64,000 nucleotides of DNA from Zingiber officinale. Lineage: Eukaryota > Streptophyta > Magnoliopsida > Zingiberales > Zingiberaceae. The number at the start of each line of letters is the position of its first letter. The first letter of the stretch is position 1. The stretch covers positions 15,983,317 to 16,047,316 of the forward strand of contig NC_055996.1 in NCBI RefSeq assembly GCF_018446385.1, read 5' to 3'. A model generated the notes under the pieces. It had not been told where the DNA came from. It ran no database searches and was given only the letters and a program-made list of their open reading frames with translations. Position numbers and translations under genes: made by a program. Positions 54,612-64,000 of the stretch are shown piece by piece.

Positions 54612-55769
54612 TGTTGGTGCGGGTAGCACTAACGGTCTAACCCAGGTTTTGATGAATGACAAATAGGTTAAGTTAGTTGTGTTGTTGTCTGACACTTTGA
54701 TCAAGTGTGCAGGAAAAGTCCAGCTAGGTCGACGGGCTGACCGGATAGCTGGCGAGAAGTCCAAGCGGGTCGACGGGCTGACCGGACGCTTGGCGAGAAG
54801 TCCAAGCGGGTCGACGGGCTGACCGGACGCTTGGCGAGAAGTCCAGCTAGGTCGACGGGCTGACCGGATAGCTGGCGAGAAGTCCAAGCGGGTCGACGGG
54901 CTGACCGGACGCTTGGCGAGAAGTCCAGACGGGTCGACGGGCTGACCGGACGTCTGGCAGGTAAGTGAGGTAAGTCACTGGAGGGGAGTGACTGTGAGGA
55001 CGCGTTCCCGGGAAGGGGACATTAGGCGTCGATCCGGCTTAGATCCATTTCGGATGTCTAAGTCGAGATCGTGACTAGATTCCGGTCTCGGAAAGACGGA
55101 ATCTAAGTCATACTCTCTTTATCTATCTGTTGAACTTTAACTGTGCTAACCATTTGTTTTACAGGATATATATTTGCCTCGGACTAACCTTGTTTTGCAG
55201 GAAAAAGGAGTCTTTCTGGAACAAGGTGGTCCGGGCGCCCGGAGGGGATCCGGGCGCCCGGAGGTCCGGGCGCCCGGAAGGGATCCGGGCGCCCGGAAGG
55301 CGAATTTTATCCAGACACCTCGTCGCTACGTGGAGCATCTTGATTTGAGCAGTTACGTCACACTCCAGGCGCCCGGAAGGGATCCAGGCGCCCGGAACAG
55401 CATATAAAAGAAGCCCCAGACAGGAGCTTCAGAATCAACTTTTTTGAGAACTCTTCTGCTGATCTTGCTGCTCGACGTTCAAGTGCGACGCCAACAACGC
55501 TCCGACAAAAGTGCTCTTCCGGTTTTTGTTTAATTTTCTTTTTGTCGGTATTGCTTTATTATTACTAGCATCTCCTGTACTTTTTCTGTAATCATATTTC
55601 GACTTGCTAGTGATTGCCCAACGAAAGTGGTCAAGGACCACGGGCCTTCGAGTAGGAGTCGTCACATGTAAAAATATTTGTGTCTACTTTATCTTTTTCC
55701 GCTGCGCTTAAACTCTTGTTTTGCGAATCGATATTCACCCCCCCCTCTATCGAATCTAACGGTCCTACA
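54612..55769 (+). repeat. Element B 5' LTR
   Basis: It starts TGTTGGTGCGG. It contains six hairpin units of 41-bp period (54720-54957), the CCGGGCGCCCGG palindrome block (55231-55395), a TATA box TATAAAAG (55403-55410), the stem-loop region (about 55635-55670, right arm deleted) and the end TCCTACA. Confidence 0.93.
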
Positions 55770-55771
55770 AG

Positions 55772-55784
55772 TGGTATCAGAGCA
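55772..55784 (+). promoter_or_regulatory. Element B primer binding site (iMet tRNA)
   Basis: TGGTATCAGAGCA begins two bases after the LTR and is an exact match to the usual plant iMet primer site. Confidence 0.95.
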
Positions 55785-56002
55785 GGTACCGCTCTGATTT
55801 GGTGCAACCACCAATCAGACAGGGGTGAATTTTTTTTAATTAATTTTAAAACTGGTGTTTCGATAACTTAATATTTAACTAATCAATTTAAATTAGTGCA
55901 ACACGAATCTAGTTTTTTTTTTATCTTTTTCTTCCCGCACTACTAATCCAAGACCAAGTCTTGGGATATTTTTTTTTTCTTGGTTATTTATCTGTGCACA
56001 GA

Positions 56003-57588
56003 ATGTCCCAACAAGAAGGATTCAGCACAGTGCGACCTCCACTCTTCAACGGGGGCGACTTCCCTTACTGGAAGAAGCGCATGGAGGTCTACCTCAAGAC
56101 AGACTTCGACCAGTGGATGAGCATTACGAAACCTTACAAAATTCCAGTGGACAACGCCGGGAATCTAGTGGATCCTGAAGACTGGACAGCAGATCTCAAG
56201 AAAAAAGCATCAACAGAAAATAAAGCGATCAACACTCTACAGTGCGGATTGACAAGAGAAGAACTGAACTCAGTCGGTCCACACAAAAACGCTAAAGAAC
56301 TATGGGACAAGCTGATCGAACTGCACGAGGAAACAAGCGACGCTAAGGTAACAAAACGAGACCTGCTTCTAAATAAAATTTTTAATATAAAAATGCAGGA
56401 AGGAGAAACAGCGAATCAACTACACGCGAGGATCAAGGACATCCTCAACGGGCTTCATGCAATAGGCCATCAAATGGAGAACAGAGACTTAATAAGGTAC
56501 GCATTAAACGCCTTTCCACGTAACAGTTTGTAGGCATCAATAGTGGATGCCTACAAAATTTCTAAGAATCTTTCTAAATTAAAATTGGATGAGCTTTTCT
56601 GTGAATTAGAATTGCACGAACAAACTAATGCTGGAGCCGAGAAAGGTGTAGCCTTATTTGCAGGTTCCTCCAAGAAAAGCAAGCTTGAAGTTGAACAAGA
56701 CCAAGACTCGAAAAACACACAGTGAACTTGGTAAGAAAAATGTTCACCAGGAAAAAGAGGAGCTTCAGCAAAAAGGATCTTCAAAAGATCAGCTCTCCCT
56801 CAGAACAAAAGAACGTGACTTGCTACGGCTGCAACAAAAAGGGACATTACAAGAACGAATGCCCAAAACTAAAGTTCGACAAACCAAAACCAACAAAAAG
56901 GAAAGCACTCAAAGCAACGTGGGACGACTCCTCGGACGAATCAGAGGAAGAAGAGCAGAAACATCAGAGCCACCTCGCACTGATGGCCCGCGAAGCCGAA
57001 ACTGAAAATGAGTCGGAAGATGAAGACGGGTCTGAACCCGAAACAAGCCACGAGTCCGTACTCGTTTCCGAAGGCCCGAATGAGGTATACTTTAATTTAA
57101 ACAAAAAAAATTTTAGAATTATTTCCTGTTTAAATAGCAAATTAACTAAATTAGAAAATGAAAACAACTTACTTCTTGAGGAAAATCAAAACCTCAAGGA
57201 ACAATTAAAAAATTCAAATCCAACTCAAGATCTAACACTTGAGGAGGAGAATTTATCATTAAAAAATGAAATAAACAATTTAAAGGAGATGTTAGAAAAA
57301 TTCACAACAAGATCAAAAAATTTAGACTTAATCCTAAATAATCAAAAAGCATGTTATAATAAAACCGGACTAGGATATAAGTCGAATTCAAATAAAACCT
57401 TCAAATCATTAATAACCCAATACAAGTCAACCAATCTAGCTTGGGTTCCGAAAGCGTGTCTAACCACGCAAGTAGGACTTAATCAATATTATATACCTAA
57501 AGAAAAAATACATTATATAAATAAACCAAACCAAAATCCAAAATACAAACCTAAATCAAATTCAAAATCTAAACAGTTTAAAAAATAA
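56003..57588 (+). pseudogene. Element B gag, two breaks
   Basis: It starts MSQQEGFSTVRPPLFNGGDF (56003) and has the Copia gag core (PYWKKRMEVYLKTDFDQWMS; KELWDKLIELHEETSD; RDLIRYALNAFPRN). A single stop at 56531-56533 and a frameshift near 56,700-56,725 separate this from the C-terminal frame (56722-57588). That frame has one intact zinc knuckle CYGCNKKGHYKNECP, the ATWDDSSDESEEEE acidic stretch, a coiled coil (about 57,100-57,330) and AWVPKACLTTQVGLNQYYIP. Only two lesions are seen, so inactivation looks recent. Confidence 0.88.
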
Positions 57589-58200
57589 CAAAATTATCAC
57601 CAAGTTAACTATAACTATAAAAAGAATCGACACAAGCCTAAAATCAAAACTTAAATTAATGGCCAATAATTCAGGGGGAGGCTCCAGAATAGCTGGCACC
57701 TCCAAAACTAACTTACCCGACAGGGTAACCCAAAACTAACAAACCCGGCAGGGCAATTAGAATTAGAGACCAAGTTTAAACTTGAATCATGGTATTGGTG
57801 AAATTTTTGGATGATAGTACGTTAGGGAAACTTGGGCATCGCATGTCTAGAAAGATATGGTTTCGATCTGGTGCATTTGGCCAAGTGGAACTGACCGAAG
57901 CTACCCTTAAACGAATCCTAACCAGTTAGACCAAGATTTAGTACTAAGTTCCGTGGATAGGACTATTCGGAAAACCTCGAAAGGTTGGTTACTTCTAATG
58001 ATGTCCTTGTGACTCACCAAGCTTAGAAGTTTATCCGAAGAATGCCTATTTGTGGAAACCAAAGCTAAGTTTGAATCTAACACAAGTTAAAACAAAACTC
58101 TGTAATCAAACTAATTTCATCTCACAAAATCATAGGATTCCCTGATTGATAATATAGATCGGGTGAGATGAATAAGGCTTAAATTTTAATTTTAAAAGTT
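57589..58200 (+). other. Element B region after gag with conserved hairpin
   Basis: Non-coding. Stem CATCTCAC (58118-58125)/GTGAGATG (58163-58170) encloses 'ggattccctgattgataa', which also occurs in D (minus, about 30,665-30,690) and C (about 5957-5973). Confidence 0.7.
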
Positions 58201-58715
58201 CTTTTAAACTTAAAAATTAATTTCAAAATTTTAATTTTAAACTTAAAAATTATTTTCAAAATTTTAATTTTAAACGTAAAAATAAATTTCAAAAATTTAA
58301 TTTTAAACTTAAAAATAAATTTTCAAAATTTTAATTTTAAACTTAAAAATTAATTTCAAAATTGTAATTCTAAACTTAAAAATTATTTTCAAAATTTTAA
58401 TTTTAAACTTAAAAATTAATTTCAAAATTTTAATTTTAAACGTAAAAATAAATTTCAAAATTTTAATTTTAAACTTAAAAATAAATTTCAAAATTTTAAT
58501 TTTAAACTCAAAAATTAATATTAATTTTAAACTTAAAAATTATTTTCAAAATTTTAATTTTAAACTTAAAAATTATTTTTAAAATTTTAATTTTAAACTT
58601 AAAAATTAATTTCAAAATTTTAATTTTAAACTTAAAAATTATTTTCAAAATTTTAATTTTAATTTTAAAAATTATTTTCAAAATTTTAATTTTAAAACTT
58701 AACTCCAAAACCTAA
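58201..58715. repeat. A/T-rich 33-bp tandem array
   Basis: About fifteen units of 33 bp, consensus containing ttttaaacttaaaaatta, with small indels. The minus strand is open because the period is a multiple of three and would give an 11-residue repeat (KIKILKLIFKF), but no other coding evidence exists. Element D has a similar but more decayed array at the same place (30395-30645). Confidence 0.85.
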
Positions 58716-58744
58716 AACTCAAAAAAAAAAAAAAAAATGCAGTC

Positions 58745-59004
58745 AAAAACCAGGGGCGGGCGCCCCTGGTATTCCCCTCCGGGGCGCCCGGAGGGGATCC
58801 GGGCGCCCCGCCCTAAATCAAATCCGGGCGCCCGGAGTCCCCTATAAATAAGGGGCAGCAGGCGCCCCCAATTCTTGCACCACTCACTCTCACTTTTGCC
58901 AAGGTTCACTTCGAACCTCAGCGCGAAAGTACTTTTAACTAAAATTTTCTTACGGTGAAGACGCTGTCGCGATTCAACCGAGGTCGTCAGATCTATATTT
59001 ATCG
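58745..59004 (+). promoter_or_regulatory. Internal promoter-like block upstream of ORF2
   Basis: GC-rich inverted repeats (GGGCGGGCGCCC, CCGGGCGCCCGG and relatives, 58751-58836) are followed by TATAAATA at 58843-58850 and then a 150-bp leader to the ORF2 start codon. The palindromes are of the same type as this element's LTR block (55231-55395), which also ends in a TATA box. Promoter activity is inferred. Confidence 0.65.
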
Positions 59005-60259
59005 ATGGCTCCTCGGTAAAACTTCTTCCCCTATCTGAAATTTTATTTGAAATTATCTTTGCAAACTCTCTTAGAATATTTTTTTAAACAGTAAGAAACG
59101 AACAAATACTGGTGCTGGACCCTCCAATGCTAGTACAGACCCTAGGTTTCCCACAGACGAACTTAGGATTAAGTTTGAGTCCACCATTTATAAGGCCATA
59201 AGGACTACCTGCATAGATAGATCGTTCTTTCTAAGGTCATGTCCCTCTGCTTTAGAGGTTATAGGCTACTATAACTTAACGAACCTTGTCGAATGTACCA
59301 GTCCAATAAACATAAGCCTGTGTGCCGAATTTTGCAATAACCTAGTAAAAGTAGACGATTTCACCTATACCACTAGGGCAGCAGGCACTGATATCGTATT
59401 TTCCCCTACGACTATCCGAGAGTTTTTAGAGTTGCGTCCATCTACTTGCTCCTTTTTGTGCTATCCTCCGAGGGATCTACCGTTCGAAGATCCCTACTCA
59501 CATATTACTCTCGATACGATCTATTCGTATTTTTTCGGGGGAGAGAGAGATCACACGGTGACACAGTTTAGGTCAGTAGAACTTCGAGTCCAGGACTACG
59601 CTCTTTATAGGGTTGTAGTCCTTTGCATTTTACCACTGACTACTCGGGACATCGCTATGATGCGCCCATTCCATTTGTTCTTACTTTATGCCCTGATTCA
59701 TAGGTTAGACATTGACATTAGCCTACACATCTTCTCCACCATTATCTATTCAACTGGATTTGTGACTGACAGTCGAGTCCATATACCATTTGGTCACATT
59801 CTGACAGCCTATATGTCCTCGTTGCACATTGATGTCACTAGGGGAGACGTTGCCCATATGACCGAGTTCGATGTTATAGCCGCTCGAAACTTTTCCCTAG
59901 CCGGCATCCACATAGATAGAGATGACGGGACTATGTCTTGGCGGAGGGGGGCACAGCACCAGCCCGATCCAGACGCACAGGTGGACGAGTTCATGCTCGC
60001 ACTATTTCCAGAGGAAGCCGCACCGGCTCCACCACCACCCCCAGCTCGAGCACCACGACACGCTCCCCGCACTCTAGCCGACCGTATGACCGGACTAGAG
60101 AGAGCTATGGCGAGTCTCCAGCAGGAGAACTCTGACTTTCATCGGGACATGCGGCGAGAGGTTGCCGAGTTACGAGCTGCCGGAGTCACCCGACACACTG
60201 AGCTGATGGCACTTCTTCGATCCTTGGGATCTGGACCACCCCCTTCATCATCTCAGTAG
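59005..60259 (+). CDS. ORF2, spliced accessory gene of element B
   Basis: Exon 1 is 11 nt (ATGGCTCCTCG, 59005-59015), then a 76-nt GT-AG intron (59016-59091) and exon 2 59092-60259, giving 392 residues with no stop. The splice is supported by element D, whose ORF2 has the same start, the same intron position and phase, and homologous flanking residues. The N-terminus is basic (MAPRKKRTNTGAG). The middle (about 35-280) is globular, with RSFFLRSCPSALEVIGYYNL and HITLDTIYSYFFGG. The tail is acidic, then proline-rich, then a probable coiled coil (LERAMASLQQENSDFHRDMR). It occupies the place of pol. It resembles the 'putative plant transposon protein' type of domain only in general layout; function unknown. 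Confidence 0.75.
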
Positions 60260-61954
60260 CCTTAGTGATGACCTACTTCTGTAGCTACACTACTTGTAAA
60301 ATATTTTGGATTTATCTAGTGGCGTTTCAAACTTACATTGAATATGTTCTATCTTAATAGGCTAGGATCTTTCAAAAATACTTTCAAAAATGATTTTACT
60401 AACTTATAGGCTAAACTTGTTTGCTTTCAAACTTTCCATTCTTAGACTTTCAAAAACAGTTTTGGCCTTAGACTAGTCTTGAATCCTTAGAAAGCATGTG
60501 CCCATAGGTCTAGTTCTTGAGCATCTCACCAACACCTTAGGTTTACCTTGCTTGTGTTTGATAAACATAGAAAGGAGTGAGATGCATAGGCCAACTGTCT
60601 AGACTTAAGATGCTAATTTCAGTGCATCAACATAAGTCTGGACGTTAAATACAATTCAGATATTAATCAGATTAAAGTTCATCAGTCAAGTCAAACACTG
60701 ACTGGTTGTAATTAACTTAATCTGACTAACCAAGTGAAAGCTACTATCTTCTGATAGTTAGTTAGTACCTAATTGGTTAGACAGCTGGTTAAAGTTATGT
60801 CAGGTTCAGGGGGAGGAATTAATTAAAATTTTCCTTTATATAAAATATTTTAAATTTTGTTTGAAAAATGTTTTCTTAAAAATTTCTTAAACCTACTTTT
60901 GAAAACTAACTCTTATAAAACTAAGCTGTTTTTAAGAATTAGGTTTTACATCTTATTGAAAATTGATTTTGAAAATTAGATTTAACTTAGTTTTGAAAAT
61001 TGTGGAAATTAGATTTTCCAAAACTTAAGTTTACAAACTAAGCTTCTCAAAATCTTTTTCCTTAATTTTGAAAATCAAAGTTCAATAATCAATCTTCAAA
61101 ATCAACTTGCTTAAAATTGTGAAATTTTTTAAATCAAATCAAAATTGTTTGTTTTAAATCACAAACTTTTTATCCTTTTTACTTAGTCTTTGAAAACTCA
61201 ACTTTTCAAGTATTTTAAACCATGGTTTTGAAACTAGTACTTTTGAACTTTAAAAGTTTGATTTTTTTTATTTTACTTTATCAAAGTTAGTTCTCCCAAA
61301 CTCCTTTGAAAACTAAAAGTAAAGTTCAAAATCAATATTTGCAAACTGAAATTTGATTTGCAAAACTCAGTGTTGAAAATTATGAAAGTTAGATTTTTCA
61401 AACTTAAATCATTGTCAAAACTTAAGTTTTAAATTAAATCGTTTACAAATTTAGTGGTGAAAAATAAATCAGTTTTGGAAAAATAGGTTTTTCAAACTTA
61501 GTTTTGGAATTTTTGGTTTTGAAAACTTATGTTTGAAAAAGCGTTTCAAAGTTGAAACTTGTTTTGAATATTTAAATCTTAAAATTTAGACCTTATACAC
61601 TTATGTTTGTAAATGTAAATCTTGAAATTTTTCTAAAAGCTAAAAACTACTGCTTTATACAAGTTTTCAAAACTTTATACTCCCCCAAGTCAACTTGATC
61701 TTTTCTTGGATTTAAAAATTGTACTTTTGTCCTTAAATGATTGTTTAAGTGTTATTCAGTAACTCTACACTATGATTGTTTACCCTTGTTTTTTTTGATG
61801 ATGAATGCCAAAGGGGGAGGAGGGTTAGGTGGTTAAGTTAGCTAAACCAATTTAAAAACACAAACTGACTTTAAAACCACACAAATGCATGTTGTTTCGT
61901 ACATATGCTTTCACTAACTTAACCAGGTTGTCATTCCATCAAAAAGGGGGAGAT
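60260..61954 (+). other. Element B 3' non-coding region
   Basis: It holds the conserved hairpins GCATCTCAC (60521-60529)/GTGAGATGC (60577-60585) and one at 60597-60643. After that the sequence is A/T-rich with many short 'ttttgaaaa' motifs, and ends in the polypurine tract aaaaagggggagatt (61941-61955). Confidence 0.75.
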
Positions 61955-63070
61955 TGTTGGTGCGGGTAGCACTAACGGTCTAACCCAGGTTTTGATGAAT
62001 GACAAATAGGTTAAGTTAGTTGTGTTGTTGTCTGACACTTTGATCAAGTGTACAGGAAAAGTCCAGCTAGGTCGACGGGCTGACCGGATAGCTGGCGAGA
62101 AGTCCAAGCGGGTCGACTGGCTGACCGGACGCTTGGCGAGAAGTCCAAGCGGGTCGACGGGCTGACCGGACGCTTGGCGAGAAGTCCAGCTAGGTCGACG
62201 GGCTGACCGGATAGCTGGCGAGAAGTCCAAGCGGGTCGACGGGCTGACCGGACGCTTGGCGAGAAGTCCAGACGGGTCGACGGGCTGACCGGACGTCTGG
62301 CAGGTAAGTGAGGTAAGTCACTGGAGGGGAGTGACTGTGAGGACGCGTTCCCGGGAAGGGGACATTAGGCGTCGATCCGTCTTAGATCCATTTCGGATGT
62401 CTAAGTCGAGATCGTGACTAGATTCCGGTCTCGGAAAGACGGAATCTAAGTCATACTCTCTTTATCTATCTGTTGAACTTTAACTGTACTAACTATTTGT
62501 TTTACAGGATATATATTTGCCTCGGACTAACCTTGTTTTGCAGGAAAAAGGAGTCTTTCTGGAACAAGGTGGTCCGGGCGCCCGGAAGGCGAATTTTATC
62601 CAGACACCTCGTCGCTACGTGGAGCATCTTGATTTGAGCAGTTACGTCACACTCTAGGCGCCCGGAAGGGATCCAGGCGCCCGGAATAGCATATAAAAGA
62701 AGTCCCAGACAGGAGCTTCAGAATCAACTTTGACTGAGAACTCTTCTGCTGATCTTGCTGCTCGACGTTCAAGTGCGACGCCAACAACGCTCCGACAAAA
62801 GTGCTCTTCCGATTTTTGTTTAATTTTCTTTTTGTCGGTATTGCTTTATTATTACTAGCATCTCCTGTACTTTTTCTGTAATCATATTTCGACTTGCTAG
62901 TGATTGCCCAACGAAAGTGGTCAAGGACCACGGGCCTTCGAGTAGGAGTCGTCACAGGCTCCGAACAAAGTAAAAATATTTGTGTCTACTTTATCTTTTT
63001 CCGCTGCGCTTAAACTCTTGTTTTGCGAATCGATATTCACCCCCCCTCTATCGAATCTAACGGTCCTACA
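61955..63070 (+). repeat. Element B 3' LTR
   Basis: Same modules as the 5' LTR: six 41-bp hairpin units (62063-62300), only one proximal CCGGGCGCCCGG palindrome (about 62574) instead of four, a TATA box near 62692, an intact nested stem-loop (62936-62970) and the end TCCTACA. Confidence 0.93.
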
Positions 63071-63327
63071 CTAGTGACCTAGCGATCGAGATCAAGATAG
63101 ATTTAGTCAAATGCTTGACACACAATAGGGGCGTCTTCGCTTGGTCCCCCGAAGAGCTACCCGACATCAAGCCCGAGGTAGCTGAACACAAACTACATCT
63201 TCTGCCTGTTTCTCGGTCGGTCAAGCAGAAGAAGTGGAACTTCTCGGCTAAGCAAAATAAGATCATCTGAGCTAAGGTGGATCAGCTCTTGAAAGCAGGG
63301 CACATTAGAGAAGTACAATTTGAAGGT
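63071..63327 (+). pseudogene. Gypsy pol, RT N-terminal part
   Basis: This continues the gypsy frame after element B: GVFAWSPEELPDIKPEVAEH, then SVKQKKWNFSAKQNKII, a stop, and KVDQLLKAGHIREVQF. It is the segment just before the gypsy RT fingers. The text then switches without warning at about 63,325 to element A-like sequence, so the rest of pol is absent. Confidence 0.85.
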
Positions 63328-64000
63328 TAAGTTAGGCCTTCATTCATACTTTGTCATGAAAAGGTTAAGACTATGGGACTTAGCCTTGGTATAAGGAAAA
63401 GGCTAAGTTTATGGGATTTAGCCTAATTTAGAGGAATTGTCAAATATCAAAAAGGGAGAGATTGTTGAGGCAATTTCCCTAAGGCAAGTTTGACCAGTTT
63501 GACTAAGCTTGAGTTGAGTCAAGCTTGAGTTGGGATTTGAGTTTTGAGTCAAGTCCAGGTTGTTCAATCGATCGGGCGATCGATTGAACAAGGCTCCAAT
63601 CGATTGATTGGAGTGTGTTGCGAGTGTGGAATGGCTCCAATCGATCGGTCGATCGATTGGGAGCATCACTCGCGAGCACAGAGGGCATCCCAATCGATCA
63701 GGCGATCGATTGGAACCTGGAGTTCTCGCGCGAGGAGTCGCGAGGACAACTGAATCGATCGGCCGATCGATCCATCCATTTCCAGAGAGCACAGAATGGG
63801 TCTAAATCGATCGGCCGATCGATTCAGATGGTCCCAATCGATCGGTCGATCGATTGGGAATTTGACCGTTGCGCAGGTTGTAGGCGATGGACGGTTGGGA
63901 TTGTGCAGAGCTAACGTGGCAATCGATTGGAGCTGTTTTGGATCGATTGGAGGCACTGTATATAGCCATTGCGAAGCGTTTTCTCCGCAGTTCTTTGCGA
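63328..64000 (+). mobile_element. LTR of an element A relative, cut by window end
   Basis: 63328-63462 matches the last internal part of element A ('taagttaggccttcatt') and ends in a polypurine tract (aaaaagggagagatt). The LTR then starts TGTTGAGGCAATTTCCC at 63463. It has the AATCGATC/GATCGATT palindrome block (63567-63860) and TATATAG (about 63960). It lacks the hairpin arrays found in A. Confidence 0.8.

Larger units (their letters stand above)
54612..63070 (+). mobile_element. Element B: pol-less Copia-related LTR element (gag + spliced ORF2)
   Basis: LTRs are at 54612-55769 (1158 bp) and 61955-63070 (1116 bp), with an exact target duplication CTAGT (54607-54611 and 63071-63075). A perfect primer site, gag, and ORF2 with its own promoter-like block are present; pol motifs are absent from the 6.2 kb interior. 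The LTRs appear almost identical apart from repeat-number changes and a 13-base loss in the 5' copy, so it is a young insertion. It splits the gypsy pol gene. Confidence 0.95.

Noticed and set aside
54720..54957. CRISPR-like array (regular 41-bp repeats with variable parts)
   Set aside because: The variable parts are hairpin arms of the repeat itself, there are no spacers, and the array lies inside a plant LTR.
58309..58708. Minus-strand frames rich in KIKILKLIFKF repeats
   Set aside because: They arise from a 33-bp A/T tandem array whose period is a multiple of three; no start context, and the related array in D is not open.
59809..60072. Minus-strand and second-frame proteins overlapping ORF2
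   Set aside because: Shadows of the ORF2 coding sequence in its GC-rich 3' half.

Overview
This 64 kb window looks like plant nuclear DNA, most likely from a monocot with a large, repeat-rich genome. The basis is iMet-tRNA primer sites, Copia/Sirevirus-like and Tat-like gypsy LTR elements, and the family affinities of the few host genes. The species is not identifiable from the sequence; a Zingiberales-type monocot is only a guess.

Layout. About 1-41,000 and 49,500-64,000 are nested LTR retrotransposons. Between them, about 41,000-48,500, lies a small genic island: a minus-strand gene for a small predicted N-myristoylated protein, TFB5 (TFIIH subunit, one intron), a VQ-motif gene, and a convergent MCTP/FTIP-like gene with three C2 domains and a membrane anchor. 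A broken N-terminal fragment of a chloroplast FtsH protease gene sits at 50,827-51,391 between two gypsy LTR-like regions.

Nesting that can be read directly from target-site duplications: element A (gag-only, 9776-17159, TSD ATATT) inside truncated Copia element C (4640-19229); element E1 (gag-only, 25017-28911, TSD GAATC) and a solo LTR (31032-31915, GTATT/GTATC) inside element D (22353-34789, minus strand, AGTTT/GGTTT); element B (54612-63070, TSD CTAGT) inside the pol gene of a Tat-like gypsy element (about 51,450-63,327).

The most interesting material is non-coding structure in these related elements, together with an unusual second gene. (1) LTRs of A, B and D carry tandem hairpins in which a constant core is flanked by 5-8 nt arms that change from unit to unit but stay complementary. 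(2) Each family has its own palindromic GC- or GATC-rich block next to the LTR TATA region, and A, B and D carry a second copy of their own block inside the element; in B and D this lies directly upstream of a second gene, as though it were an internal promoter. (3) That second gene (ORF2) replaces pol in B and D. It has an 11-nt first exon and an intron at the identical position in both. In B it is intact (392 codons) although gag is broken. (4) Conserved hairpins with compensatory changes lie after gag, in the 3' non-coding region and near the LTR 3' end. Taken together the window suggests a family of pol-less elements (gag plus spliced ORF2, or gag only) that share cis signals with a pol-bearing relative such as C and may be mobilised by it. 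The structures are seen in the sequence; the mobilisation model is inference.
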